Notes: a model not told the origin generated them from the sequence alone. Positions 26,094 to 35,533 are shown, counted from the stretch's first letter. The stretch is DNA of 64,000 nucleotides from Longimicrobium sp. (GCA_036389135.1 DASVQP010000040.1:57814-121813), one strand, 5' to 3'. A program made the numbers and translations.

Positions 26094-26231
26094 ATGACCC
26101 CCGGAAAGAGCGAAGCGCCGATCTTCACCCGGAACGACCGGCACTACCGCGACGCTCGCGCCTACTACGACGTCGATCAGGGTAGTCGCTTCGCCCGGAA
26201 GGTCTCGGGGCCATTCTGGACGATCATGTAG
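26094..26231 (+). pseudogene. possible 5' remnant of a truncated gene
   Basis: A 45-codon frame: MTPGKSEAPIFTRNDRHYRD, then ARAYYDVD. Only the first ~28 codons lie outside the serine hydrolase gene; from 26177 the frame reads antisense through that gene's end. The first part looks protein-like while the rest does not, so it may be a gene start cut off at the edge of an inserted block. No clear ribosome site. The rest of the 25776-26176 gap shows only the terminator. Confidence 0.25.
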
Positions 26232-28027
26232 CGATCTGGCCCGGCGGTTTCGAAGCGCACGCGGACGGAGTGCTTCGTGCGCGGGTGGTACGTGACGAAT
26301 TCACGCTCGGCGACGGAGGCGAGGAAGGTCTCCAGCATCGGCACCGTCGCGTCGATGTAGAGCTTCCCGTCATCGTAGTGCGTAAAGAGGAGCAGCCTCT
26401 CTCCCCGCTCGAATCGCACGAACACGAGCGAACGAGGAATGCCGCGCTCGTCTACCTGCTTGAGGGTCGAGAAGTCGATCATGCGCCCGAAGGTTCGTTC
26501 CCAATCCACGCGGATGTTCTCCCAGAATCGACGCTCTCGCTGCGGCGACGTGCTCGCGGGGAGTCGCACGCGCGACAGCAGGGAATCGAAGTTACCCTGC
26601 CGGATATCGGCCATCGCGGTAGCGATTGACCGATCGCGAGCCGTGGACGGAGTGCTCGCTTCGCGTGTTGCGGGGAGGAGACTGAAGACGCGCTGTGTGG
26701 CAGCTCCACGCATCGGCACCAGCAGACGATCCCCTTGCCGTGCGACGCTCAATGTCTCGCCCGTGGGCAGGGCGTAGCGCCCCGTAAGTTCCGAGAAGGG
26801 AACGCGGACATTGCTCCCCACCGCGGGCAGGCTGCTCGTATCACGTCCAAAGAGGATCGCCGGCACCTGATTGGCGAAGCCCTCTCCCCAGTAGCCATCC
26901 ATCTGCGACGTAAAGACGACGTACGCAGTTTGCCGTTCGGGAGCAAAGCCGAGCAGCGTGAAGTGCAGTCCGCTACTCCCGTCGTGGGAGACGAGGCACG
27001 AGCCATCGGCCGCGGGGGTCAGGCTCCACCCGTACGCGTAGTACGAAGGCTGGCTCAAGCCCTCCGATACGTGCGGCCAGAACAACTTCGATCGCTGGGC
27101 GTCTGGGAGCACCCTCCCACTTCGGAGCGCCTCTCCCCATCTGGCGAGGTCATCGATCGTCGACCAGGTGTACCCACTACCTCGCGCCAGCCAGGTCACG
27201 CCGTCGGCGAGCCAACGCTCCGGTCGTTGCGCGCCCTGCACGACCCCGTCGACCGTGTATGCCTCCGCCTTGGGCAGCGCTGGCAACCCACTCAGCACCG
27301 CTCCGGTCCGCTGGAGGCCCATGGGCTTCCACAGGTGGCGCAGGAGGAACCCCTCGTACGTCTCTCCCGACGCGATCTCCACGATGGCAGCGGCGAGCGC
27401 GTAGCCCGCGTTGGAGTACGAGTGTCGCTCGCCCGGAGGAAAGAGCAGTTTCGCGGAAAGAACGCGACGGATGGCGTCGTCGCGAGACAGCTTCTCCAGC
27501 CGGTGGCCGACGTCGTGCGGAAAGCCCGCAGTGGACGTCAGCAGGTGGTGGATCGTGATCCCGTGTTTGTCGGGGGGCACCTCAGGAAAGAACCTGGAGA
27601 TCGAATCGGTCGTCCGCAACTTCCCCAGCGCCTCGAGCTCGAGGATCGCCGCGGCGGTGAACTGCTTGGCGACGGAGCCGATGTCGAACACCGTAGTGGA
27701 GGACATTTCGACGTTGCGACCGCGATCTGCTCTCCCGAATCCCTCAGCGACGACGACACGGCCGTCCTGGACGATGCCAAGGCCACCGGAGAAGCCGAAT
27801 GCTTCTGCGCGGCGGAGGTGCTCGCGCGCGTCATCGATCCGCGGTCCAGTGAGCTGTTCAGGCCCGGGGCGGCCGCGCGCCCGGTAGAACTCACGACAAG
27901 CGCGGAGCAATGGCTCGTCCGCGGTGCGCGAAACCTGCCTCTCAAGCAGGGGCACGCGTCGCGTGAAAGGCAGGACCGAAGTACATGCCGATGTGAGGCA
28001 GATCAACACGACGGCAACAGGTCTCAT
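26177..28027 (-). CDS. serine hydrolase, beta-lactamase/penicillin-binding fold, lipoprotein
   Basis: 616 residues from ATG 28027. Lipobox LTSAC (about residues 11-15) suggests an envelope lipoprotein. Class C-type motifs: S118-V-A-K121 in FDIGSVAKQF and Y204-S-N206 in RHSYSNAGYALAA; the third motif is probably HDGSSG. Beyond the ~350-residue catalytic domain there is a ~200-residue C-terminal extension, as in many CubicO-type esterases/peptidases. Base composition is lower in GC than the core genes. The start overlaps the stop of a small upstream ORF (ATGA). Confidence 0.88.
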   Translation of the reverse strand: MRPVAVVLICLTSACTSVLPFTRRVPLLERQVSRTADEPLLRACREFYRARGRPGPEQLTGPRIDDAREHLRRAEAFGFSGGLGIVQDGRVVVAEGFGRADRGRNVEMSSTTVFDIGSVAKQFTAAAILELEALGKLRTTDSISRFFPEVPPDKHGITIHHLLTSTAGFPHDVGHRLEKLSRDDAIRRVLSAKLLFPPGERHSYSNAGYALAAAIVEIASGETYEGFLLRHLWKPMGLQRTGAVLSGLPALPKAEAYTVDGVVQGAQRPERWLADGVTWLARGSGYTWSTIDDLARWGEALRSGRVLPDAQRSKLFWPHVSEGLSQPSYYAYGWSLTPAADGSCLVSHDGSSGLHFTLLGFAPERQTAYVVFTSQMDGYWGEGFANQVPAILFGRDTSSLPAVGSNVRVPFSELTGRYALPTGETLSVARQGDRLLVPMRGAATQRVFSLLPATREASTPSTARDRSIATAMADIRQGNFDSLLSRVRLPASTSPQRERRFWENIRVDWERTFGRMIDFSTLKQVDERGIPRSLVFVRFERGERLLLFTHYDDGKLYIDATVPMLETFLASVAEREFVTYHPRTKHSVRVRFETAGPDRYMIVQNGPETFRAKRLP

Positions 28028-28329
28028 GTTGGGAACTCGCAAAGTGACCTGGAGAGGAAGGAAGCAGTCCGTCGCTGAGTCACGGGGCGGCACCAGCGAC
28101 CCTTCTCTAACAAAGGAAGGAAGATCATCGCGAGGCCGCCGCGGGCAAGATCGACCTCGTCCAGGATCGAGAGCGAGGAAGTGATCCGTGGGGCCTCCGC
28201 CGTAAAGCGCGGCGAGGCCGCGGCGGCTGGCGCGGTGCTCCTCACGACGAGGCGATGCTCCAAGGCGCGCCGCACCGCTCGCGACCACGGGATCAGGGCG
28301 GGGAGCAGAGCCAGCAGGCAGGCCCACAT
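28024..28329 (-). CDS. small membrane ORF coupled to the serine hydrolase
   Basis: 101 residues from ATG 28329 (MWACLLALLPALIPWSRAVRRAL); a longer in-frame start at 28431 exists. One hydrophobic segment, then a charged region and an uncharacteristic C-terminus. Its TGA overlaps the ATG of the serine hydrolase. No family recognised. It could be a real coupled membrane protein, a remnant, or a chance frame. Confidence 0.35.
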   Translation of the reverse strand: MWACLLALLPALIPWSRAVRRALEHRLVVRSTAPAAAASPRFTAEAPRITSSLSILDEVDLARGGLAMIFLPLLEKGRWCRPVTQRRTASFLSRSLCEFPT

Positions 28330-28474
28330 GACCAGCTGAACGTAACATGGCAGCCCTGTAGCGGCGCCGGTTGCCGCTAAGTGGGAAGTTCTCCCAGTGC
28401 GCGCTCCGGGTGACCAGCCCTCCCCTTCCATACTTGTGCTTTCCGATGCACGAGCGTTGCAGCGCCTCGGGCAG

Positions 28475-30736
28475 TCACCGCGTTACCGCAGCGGTCGCCG
28501 GGGCGTCGAGCGTGCGCAGTACGTCGCGCCAGGAGAATTTCCGGCCGATGCCACGAACGTAGAAGTCCATCCACATCAGTTGCGCCATGCTGTTGGCTAG
28601 GCGATTGCGGACACCCGGTGTGCCGTGCTGGTCACCCGGGTAGATGAACAACTCCGTCGCCACACCCAGCGACTGGAGGGCGGTATACATCTCGATCTGT
28701 TGGCCTATCGGTACTCGTGGGTCGTCTTGCGTGCCATAGAGGAAGGTCGGCGTCTTCACCACGTTCGCATAGCGGACCGGCGACTGCGCCCAGTACATGG
28801 CCGGGTCCTCCCATGGCAGGCGTCCGTTAAACCAGGCCAAGCGCGGACGCTTGTAGTCGCTGCCCGCGTACATCGAGAACCAGTTCGACACACCGGCACC
28901 CGCGCTCGCCGCCTTGAACCGGTTGGTCTGCGTCACGATCCAGTGCGTGAGACTGCCACCAGCGCTGTGGCCGAGCACGCCCATCTTTGTGGAGTCGACG
29001 AGCCCCTGTTGGATCAAGAAGTCGACACCCGACATCACGTCGGCGAACGATTTCCCGAAGTAGTCGCCGACCAGCCCCGCCTTGAAGCGCTCGCCGTAGT
29101 TGCTGGAGCCTCGATAGTTGGGGGCAAACACGACGTATCCCACGCCGGCGTACACCTGCGGCGCGTCATTGTCGTCGCCGTTGAATTGCATCACCTCAGC
29201 CGAGTGCGGGCCGCCGTGCAGCATGACGATCAAAGGGTAGAGCCGGCCGGGCTGGTAGCCCACCGGTTTCACAAGGACGCCACCGACGCGCGTACCATCG
29301 CGTGAAGTCCATGTGATCTCCTCCGTCTCGCCCAGGGCGGTAGTGGCGAGCTGCGGGTTCGTGTTGGTGAGCTGGAGCCAGGTAGCGCGGTTGCCCAGGC
29401 GCTCGATCGACGACACGACGTACATCGTCGGCGGCGTGAGGGGATCTGAGTACTGGACCATCACCTTCGACGAGCCTTCAATCGGTGTCGCGCCGACGGT
29501 GCCTTTCACGTGCGAGAGCTGCCGTACGCGCCCATCCTCAATCCCGAGGGCGAAGAGCTGCGTTGTGGCGCCGTGCCCAGTGCTGAAGTAGATCTTACGT
29601 CCGTCCTCCGACCAGAACCCGGTGCGCACGTCGCCGTCGAAGGCGGTTCCTAACTTCCGCTTGGAACCGGCGGCCGCGGCTGTACGGCGCAGGTATACGC
29701 GGGAGTTGGTGACAGTGAACCTGGTCGTGTCATCGGAGGCGGTGTAGGCGAGCCAATCACCGTTGGGGGAGAAGCTCACGGGGCTCTCCTGCGCGTCCTG
29801 GTTGTTCGTCAGCCGTTCGACTCTTCCTGTCGCCGTCTCCAGAAGGTGCAGATCCATGTGGAGCAGCTGATCCAGATCGCCGGTCCGCCGGTACCGGTCA
29901 TTCGGCAAGGTGCGATAACCGATCCAGCGGCCGTTTTTGGACAACGTGAAGTCGACGACGCTGCGCGAGGCGCCAGAGTCGAGGCGCACCGTCGTGCGTG
30001 AGGCTACGTCGAACGCGAGGAGGTGCGACGCTGGTGCCAGGGTGTGCCGAATCTCCGCGGTGAAGCCCTTCTCACGACGCGCGCGCTCATCTGCGACAGG
30101 GAGCGCCGTAGTCGTGAAGTAGATCCGCTTCGAATCAGGGGAGAACTCCCACTCCCCGATCCCAGTGGGGTGCTGTGTGAGCTGCTGCGCCACGACCGCG
30201 CGACCGGCGACGATGTCTGCGACGGGAAGCGCATGGAGCTGTTGGCCGATCGCCGAACGTCCTGTGCGGTACACAAGCCACTGCCCGTCGGGGCTAAACT
30301 CGAACACACCTACCGACGTTGGCGATGCCGTAATTTGCCGGGGTGCTGTGCTGTCCGGGCGAGTTATATAAAGCTGGCTCGACCCACCCGGGTTGGACGC
30401 ATACACGATCCACTGGCCGTCGGGCGTCCACCGCGGACGCGCCTCCTGCTGGTCATCGGTGAACGTAACGCGTCGTGTAGACGACACGCCGCGCTCAAGT
30501 GAGGCAACATAGATGTCGCTGAAACCTCTTGCGGTCAGCCAATTCGGGGTGGTGTATTGGTAGGCCATCCACTTCCGGTCCGGGCTGACCGACGGGTTTG
30601 CCGCGGTGCGCATCGTGTACATGTCGACGAACGACATTGAACGCTTTGCAGCGCCGGCGGTAGTGTCCTGCGCGCCCAGGGCTGTCGAGAGAGTTGTCAG
30701 CCCGAGCGCGAGCCCCGCGGTTCGGAGAAGAGTCAT
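28475..30736 (-). CDS. S9-family serine peptidase, secreted (second copy type)
   Basis: 753 residues from ATG 30736 (MTLLRTAGLALGLTTLSTALGAQ, a good signal peptide); an upstream start at 30796 is less likely. Beta-propeller with WD40/TolB-like repeats (FSPDGQWLVY, FSPNGDWLAYTASDD) to about residue 470. The hydrolase domain has LHGGPHS (oxyanion region), Ser591 in VLGHSAGGS, Asp671/672 in YGTQDDPRVP and His704 in GDQHGTP. It shares the acylaminoacyl-peptidase plan but is clearly diverged from the S9 protein at 19.9 kb. Lower GC than the core genes. Confidence 0.93.
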   Translation of the reverse strand: MTLLRTAGLALGLTTLSTALGAQDTTAGAAKRSMSFVDMYTMRTAANPSVSPDRKWMAYQYTTPNWLTARGFSDIYVASLERGVSSTRRVTFTDDQQEARPRWTPDGQWIVYASNPGGSSQLYITRPDSTAPRQITASPTSVGVFEFSPDGQWLVYRTGRSAIGQQLHALPVADIVAGRAVVAQQLTQHPTGIGEWEFSPDSKRIYFTTTALPVADERARREKGFTAEIRHTLAPASHLLAFDVASRTTVRLDSGASRSVVDFTLSKNGRWIGYRTLPNDRYRRTGDLDQLLHMDLHLLETATGRVERLTNNQDAQESPVSFSPNGDWLAYTASDDTTRFTVTNSRVYLRRTAAAAGSKRKLGTAFDGDVRTGFWSEDGRKIYFSTGHGATTQLFALGIEDGRVRQLSHVKGTVGATPIEGSSKVMVQYSDPLTPPTMYVVSSIERLGNRATWLQLTNTNPQLATTALGETEEITWTSRDGTRVGGVLVKPVGYQPGRLYPLIVMLHGGPHSAEVMQFNGDDNDAPQVYAGVGYVVFAPNYRGSSNYGERFKAGLVGDYFGKSFADVMSGVDFLIQQGLVDSTKMGVLGHSAGGSLTHWIVTQTNRFKAASAGAGVSNWFSMYAGSDYKRPRLAWFNGRLPWEDPAMYWAQSPVRYANVVKTPTFLYGTQDDPRVPIGQQIEMYTALQSLGVATELFIYPGDQHGTPGVRNRLANSMAQLMWMDFYVRGIGRKFSWRDVLRTLDAPATAAVTR

Positions 30737-30887
30737 CGAGATCCTGGCGCGGCCGGGAGCAGTGGGTCTGTTGTGAGCTAGAGTGGGTACGATCATGACC
30801 TGGTTTCCTTTGCGCAGGTTCTACTAAAGGGCATTTGGGAATACATCTGTATTGACTTCGTTGCACCTCACGAGAGGATATCCCTCA

Positions 30888-33527
30888 TCAAACATCCGCG
30901 CGCATCGCTTCGGTGGGCTGCACGGCCAGCGCCTGGCGCGCGGGAACGATGCAGGCGACCACGGAGGCCCCAATCACCAGTAGCGCGCTACCCGTCAGAA
31001 GCCCCGCGAACTTGATCGACCCGATGCCGCCGGCAGCCGGCAGCAGGAGGAGAATGCCCAGTGCGATCCCCATCCCCACCTGCCCGAAGGCGCGTGCGAG
31101 GATGGAGGCCAGCAGGCGCCGCCGGCGCGCGCCCAGCGCTACGCGGATGCCGATTTCGCGGGTGCGGCGGGACACGGTGAACGCCATTACCGAGTAGATG
31201 CCTAGCGAGGTCAGCAGGAGCACCACACCCAGCCCGCCCAGCGCCAGGCCGCCCCAGAAGCGGTAGGCGCGCAGCTCCTGATCGCGCACCGACTCCAAGG
31301 GGCGCACGGCGTCCAGCTGCAGCGTCGGGTCCACGGCCGTCGTCAGGGTACGCAGCCGCGGCGCGAACTCCGCCGGGTCGCCGCGCAAGCGCACAGCCAG
31401 GTGAACGGCCGCGGCATCGCGGGCGAGGGAGTGGTAGATGCCCGCGGCATGCGGCAGGTCGGGGTCCAGCGTCATCCCGATCTGGCGCACCACGCCCACG
31501 ACCTCATACCAGGGGCCAGGGGTAGCCTCCTCCTCCTCCCGGTACCGCAGCCGCAGCCCCACCGGGCTGCGGCCTTGGGCGAGCTCCCGCACGAAGTCCT
31601 CGTTGACCACCACGGCCCGCGCGTCCCGGTCCCCCGGCATGAAGCCGCGGCCCAGCGCAATGCGGGCGCCCAGGGTGGTGAAGAAGTCGGGTGCCACAGC
31701 CACCACCTGCGCTCGGTTCCCGGCCTCGTCACCGGGGGTGGGGAGCCCCTCCACCTCCACCCAGTTGCGCGGGTGATAGGTCCCGGGAAGCTGCTCCGCC
31801 ATGGTGACGCCGGCGACGGCGGGGTCCGCCTCCAGCCGGCGTTCCAACTCGGCGAGGGTGGCATGGATCCGCGCGCCTGCTTGCAGGTCCTCCCCTTCAG
31901 GCGTTGCGCGGGCAGCGAGGAACTCCCCCGCGGCCACTCCCAGCTCGGCCCCGGCAAGCTCGCGGATGTCGAGTACGGCATCACCGATCAAGGGGGCAGC
32001 GAACGCCGCGAGCGCCACCTGGGTGACGATGATCCCGGTCCAGAGTCGCCCGAAGCGGACGCTGCTTCCACCGACCACGGCCTGGCGCAGGCGTGCCTCG
32101 CCGCTGCGCCCTGTCATCTTGAGCGCCGGCACCACTCCAGCCACGGCCGCCGCCAGCACGGCCAGGAACGCGGTGTAGAGAATGGTGCGCGGGGAGAGCG
32201 TGTCATGGAACCAGAAGGGGAGTTCCCCCATCTGCGCCTCGAACACAGCCATCGCCCAGGGCAGCCCCACGGCCGCGGCCGCCATCCCTACGACGCCCGC
32301 GACCGCGGCCAGCACCAGTGACTCGGCGAAAAGCTGCAGCACGATGCGCCGCCGGGTGGCTCCCAGCGCCGTGCGCACCACCAGCTCTTTCTCTCGCGCC
32401 GCCGTGCGCGCGAACACCAGCGTGGCCACGTTGGCGCACACCAGGAGGAGGAAGGCCAGCACGGCCGCGTTGGTGGCGTAGCTCTGCATCTGGACCGCGG
32501 TGCGCTGCCCCTCGAACACGAGGTCGGGGAACGAGATCACCCGCGAACGCAGCTGCCGTTGCATATCCGGCCCGTCGGCCGCCCCGCGGTGTGACAGTGC
32601 GGCCAGCTCCGCCTGCGCCTGCTTGATGGAAACACCTGGCGCCAATCGGCCAAATACGCCTAGCCGTGGTCCCCCACCCAGGGACGGGACCGCATCCCGG
32701 CGCAGCGGTACCCACAGCTGCTGCGTGGTCGGAAAGGAGAAATCTTCCGGCATCACCCCAACCACGACGTGCGGCATGCCGTTCAGCTGCACGACGCGCC
32801 CCACGACCCGCGGGTCGCCAACGAAGCGGGCGCGCCACAGCCGGTGCCCAATTACAGCCACCGCGGTGGCGCCGGGGCGCTCATCCTCATCGCGCAGGGT
32901 GCGCCCCAGCAGCGGGGGGACGCGTGTGGTGCGCAGGCCGGCCGCCGAGATCTCGGCCATCGCCACCGGCTCGCCGCTCCCGCCGGGGATGATCAGGTTG
33001 CGGCGCGCAAGGGCGTACGCGCCCAACTCCCGCACGGAACGCAGGTCGCGGCGCCACACCTCCAGGTCGGACGCCACTTGGTCCTCAATCCTGCGCTCCG
33101 CCAGGTTGGTGGTGATGATGGCCACCAGGCGGTCACCCTCGTGCAGCGGAATGCGGGGGTGCAGCGTCTGCGTGACGCCTTCGAAGATGGCCGCCGACAT
33201 CGCCATGGCAAAGGCCAGCGCGAGTCCGCCCGCAAGGTTGAGCCCCGGGTAGCGCACCAGCAAGCGGGTGCCCAGCTTGAAGTCTAGCGACGCGCCGCTC
33301 ACCCACCCGAAGGTGCGGGCGTCACGCACCTCCTCCTTGTACTTCTCCACCGCACCAAAGGCGAGCGCCGCTTGCCGCCGCGCCTCAGGTGGGGGCAGGC
33401 CGGCACGCAGGTTCTTCTGCGTCTCCATCTCCAGATGGAAGGCGAGCTCCTCGTCAAGTTCACGCTCTACCGCGTCCCGGCGGGCCAGCACACGCAGCCG
33501 CTTCCTCCAGCGTTCCGTCCAGCGCAT
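30888..33527 (-). CDS. ADOP-family ABC transporter permease (MacB/FtsX-like)
   Basis: 879 residues from ATG 33527 (MRWTERWRKRLRVLARRDAV). The N-terminal helical region (ERELDEELAFHLEMETQKNL...EARRQAALAFGAVEKYKEE) is the hallmark of Acidobacterial-duplicated-orphan permeases. Two MacB-like periplasmic domains and two FtsX helix sets follow, with terminal SLGIYSVMAFTVSRRTREIGIRVALGA. Such permeases lack a cognate ATPase next to them, and none is seen here. It lies 8 nt downstream of a PadR repressor gene, the usual pairing. Confidence 0.93.
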   Translation of the reverse strand: MRWTERWRKRLRVLARRDAVERELDEELAFHLEMETQKNLRAGLPPPEARRQAALAFGAVEKYKEEVRDARTFGWVSGASLDFKLGTRLLVRYPGLNLAGGLALAFAMAMSAAIFEGVTQTLHPRIPLHEGDRLVAIITTNLAERRIEDQVASDLEVWRRDLRSVRELGAYALARRNLIIPGGSGEPVAMAEISAAGLRTTRVPPLLGRTLRDEDERPGATAVAVIGHRLWRARFVGDPRVVGRVVQLNGMPHVVVGVMPEDFSFPTTQQLWVPLRRDAVPSLGGGPRLGVFGRLAPGVSIKQAQAELAALSHRGAADGPDMQRQLRSRVISFPDLVFEGQRTAVQMQSYATNAAVLAFLLLVCANVATLVFARTAAREKELVVRTALGATRRRIVLQLFAESLVLAAVAGVVGMAAAAVGLPWAMAVFEAQMGELPFWFHDTLSPRTILYTAFLAVLAAAVAGVVPALKMTGRSGEARLRQAVVGGSSVRFGRLWTGIIVTQVALAAFAAPLIGDAVLDIRELAGAELGVAAGEFLAARATPEGEDLQAGARIHATLAELERRLEADPAVAGVTMAEQLPGTYHPRNWVEVEGLPTPGDEAGNRAQVVAVAPDFFTTLGARIALGRGFMPGDRDARAVVVNEDFVRELAQGRSPVGLRLRYREEEEATPGPWYEVVGVVRQIGMTLDPDLPHAAGIYHSLARDAAAVHLAVRLRGDPAEFAPRLRTLTTAVDPTLQLDAVRPLESVRDQELRAYRFWGGLALGGLGVVLLLTSLGIYSVMAFTVSRRTREIGIRVALGARRRRLLASILARAFGQVGMGIALGILLLLPAAGGIGSIKFAGLLTGSALLVIGASVVACIVPARQALAVQPTEAMRADV

Positions 33528-33535
33528 GAGGGCTC

Positions 33536-33865
33536 TCAGGTGGTCCGGAGAATGGATTCCACCATGCTCACGTAGTCGCGCCAGATCTCCGCCTCGTCGC
33601 CCAGCGCGCGGCGGCCCGTGGGAGTGAGGGCGTAGTACTTGGCGCGCCGGTTCTGCTCGGTTGCCTTCCACTCGCTCTCCACGCACCCCCTTTCCTCCAG
33701 CCGCTGCAGCGCGGGGTAGAGTGAGCCCTGCCCGACCCGCAACGCGTCGTGGGACAGCTGCTCCAGCCGCTGCGCAACCGCCCAGCCGTGCATCGGCTCC
33801 AGCGACAGCGCCTTGAGGATGAGCAGGTCCAGCGTTCCGTATAGTGAGTCTCTAGATCCCCCCAC
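33536..33865 (-). CDS. PadR-family transcriptional repressor
   Basis: 109 residues with start GTG 33865, chosen for its AAAGGGG ribosome site and usual PadR length; a frame extension to 33913 would run into the operator. Winged helix: SLYGTLDLLILKALSLEPMHGWAVAQRL, then GQGSLYPALQRLEERGCVESEW and RRAKYYALTPTGRRAL, then a short C-terminal dimer helix. It should repress its own operon with the ADOP permease; a perfect palindrome covers its promoter. Confidence 0.93.
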   Translation of the reverse strand: MGGSRDSLYGTLDLLILKALSLEPMHGWAVAQRLEQLSHDALRVGQGSLYPALQRLEERGCVESEWKATEQNRRAKYYALTPTGRRALGDEAEIWRDYVSMVESILRTT

Positions 33866-33895
33866 GTGCGCCCCTTTGTATCGAGTGTCGGCTAT

Positions 33896-33924
33896 CGACA
33901 CCAGTTTACACACAACTGGTGTCG
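33896..33924. promoter_or_regulatory. palindromic operator of the PadR operon
   Basis: Perfect inverted repeat with 11-bp arms (CGACACCAGTT and AACTGGTGTCG) and a 7-nt spacer. A further GTGTCG at 33886-33891 pairs with the left arm's CGACAC across GCTAT, giving a second overlapping palindrome. It overlaps the candidate -10 box and spacer of the padR promoter, consistent with autorepression. Confidence 0.75.
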
Positions 33925-33932
33925 GCAGTCAA
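33903..33932 (-). promoter_or_regulatory. candidate padR promoter
   Basis: Minus strand TTGACT (33927-33932), 18-nt spacer, TAAACT (33903-33908), about 38 nt before GTG 33865. The operator palindrome covers the -10 box. Confidence 0.55.
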
Positions 33933-34051
33933 CAACAGCCGACGGAGCCACAGAGCCACACAGAAAAGTGGAGCGGAGCGGCGGCGGGTCGGCCCCGCAA
34001 CTCTGCCCTTCGAGCCTGAGTCATGGGATGGGGTGATGCGCGCTTCGTCGA

Positions 34052-34187
34052 AAGTTGCCCAGCTTTCGGACAAGTAGTGTCGCCCCCATCCGGTAGGGTG
34101 CATCCAGCCGTGCGCTACCTCATGCCCAAAGAAGGCGCGCGACCGCGGTGAGCTGAGGAGAAGCGCTCCCCCGGCAGGACCCGTCAC
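34052..34187 (-). pseudogene. M1-like zinc peptidase fragment
   Basis: About 45 codons reading FFGHEVAHGWMHP...GRHYLSESWATF. HEVAH followed by LSES.A is gluzincin-like, but the Glu comes 14 residues after the second His rather than the usual 18, and neither end continues as a domain. Best explained as a decayed piece of the permease/M1-peptidase gene whose other remains lie at 35.3-36.2 kb. The rest of 33925-34611 holds short frames (e.g. 34208-34312, 34395-34643) with no recognisable product. Confidence 0.45.
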
Positions 34188-34611
34188 GATGGCCCAAGAG
34201 GAAAACTATGGACCGGCTCTGGTACCGGGCTGCCAAGCACGCCTTGGATCCGGAACTCCGCGCCTTCGCGCAGTCCCCTAAATCCTGCGAAGCCCCAGAA
34301 GTGAATCCTTGAGCGGAATTCGGGGGGTGGCGCTGAGCGCCGCAACCGACCGCGACCGAGTGGGCCCCTTCCTCTCTCCCGTGCCGCCCACCGGGTGTTA
34401 CGCCGTGCCGGGTGTGATTGGCCGGTGCGGGTGTGGAGTAATGAGCGCGGGGCCTACGCGAGCGTCACCCGCGGCGACCTGAAGCTGGTGTCGGCATCGG
34501 TACGATCACCCTCCCGGTGGACACCCGCTGAACGGTGGAAGGCGGATGAGCTGGCGGGCTATGTGAAGGACGAACGGGCCCGCCGATCCCCAAAGTGGTG
34601 CCCCGTGTCAT

Positions 34612-35190
34612 TCATTGGAGATCAGCCAGACCACGACGCATGAAGATGATCTGGGATTGCTTGCGGCCGGTTTCCGAGGCATACGGCTGCCGCGCCACCT
34701 CCTTGAGACCCATCCGGCGCCAGAACCGCTCGGCACCGGCCGCGTGCTCCAGCACACCGAGAGACATCGTGCATCCGCCCTGCTCCCTAACCCAGACCGC
34801 CGCCGCCCGGAAGATGCGCGCCCCTAACCCCGCGCCTCGCACGGCGGGATCGAGCATGAGAAGGCCAATCTGCCACTCGCCCGCAGACGGAAAGTCTCGC
34901 ACCATGTCTAGGTACCCGACCATCTCATCGTCAGGTGAATAGATGCCGAACGAGAACTTGTCCGCGGGCGCCTTCCCCGGCGGCAGCGCGGCGAGCTCCT
35001 CAGCGGCGGCGGTGGGACGAGTGGGGATGCCCTCGTGCTCCTCGTGATAATCGCTGCAACGCTCGTAAAGCAGCTGGAGGGCACCCGCATCCATCGGGGA
35101 CAGGCGTTGGACGCGGTGCTCGTGCAGGTCAGGAAGGTATATCGAGTTCGGTTCCAGAAGAGGCACGGAGGGTTGTTCGTGTCCGGGCAT
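34612..35190 (-). CDS. GNAT-family N-acetyltransferase
   Basis: 192 residues from ATG 35190 (MPGHEQPSVPLLEPNSIYLPDL). Acetyl-CoA-dependent transferase: motif A is IGLLMLDPAVRGAGLGARIFRAA with the RxxGxG pyrophosphate loop, preceded by EMVGYLDMVRDFP and followed by CTMSLGVLEHAAGAERFWRRMGL. The N-terminal part (RLSPMDAGALQLLYERCSDYHE) resembles GNATs annotated as phosphinothricin or unknown acetyltransferases. It sits between two decayed fragments of an ABC/M1 system and looks intact, so it may have arrived with, or caused, that disruption. Confidence 0.85.
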   Translation of the reverse strand: MPGHEQPSVPLLEPNSIYLPDLHEHRVQRLSPMDAGALQLLYERCSDYHEEHEGIPTRPTAAAEELAALPPGKAPADKFSFGIYSPDDEMVGYLDMVRDFPSAGEWQIGLLMLDPAVRGAGLGARIFRAAAVWVREQGGCTMSLGVLEHAAGAERFWRRMGLKEVARQPYASETGRKQSQIIFMRRGLADLQ

Positions 35191-35307
35191 GCTCGGGCGG
35201 TGGTGGGGTTCGCCGGTGGTATGGTCGCGTGCGCGCTCGGCCGCCTCGTTCGAGACAGAGGGTCCTTGCCGCGACAAGCAGGCGCGTCAGGCGCGGCTGA
35301 TGCAAAC

Positions 35308-35522
35308 TCATTGAGTGGCCGGTGCAAGTTCGATGCGAACTTGGCGCCTCCGGTGAAAGGGGAGGCGGAGTCCAGCGGAGGAGCGACAGCGGATGATCGG
35401 GCCGTACCCGGTCTCGCCGTCGCGGAGGACGGCGTTGGCGACGAACGACGTCGTCACGAACATGAACAGGACCGAGAGCATCACGTAGTTCCGCAGCGTC
35501 GCGTACGCCGCGTTCTTCAGGA
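35308..35522 (-). pseudogene. N-terminal fragment of an ABC-2 permease/M1 aminopeptidase-type protein
   Basis: From about 35522 the minus strand reads LLKNAAYATLRNYVMLSVLF, then MFVTTSFVANAVLRDGETGYGPIIR (to about 35388), then unrelated residues to a stop at 35308-35310. 'FVTT.FVAN...RD.ETG.GPI' is typical of the first membrane region of permease/M1-peptidase fusion proteins. There is no start codon in a proper context and the frame differs from the preceding ATPase remnant, so this is a truncated relic. Confidence 0.6.
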
Positions 35523-35533
35523 GGCCGCCCGGA

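Noticed and set aside
34395..34643. 82-codon plus frame between the M1 fragment and the GNAT gene
   Set aside because: No domain, no ribosome site, and runs antisense into the GNAT end.
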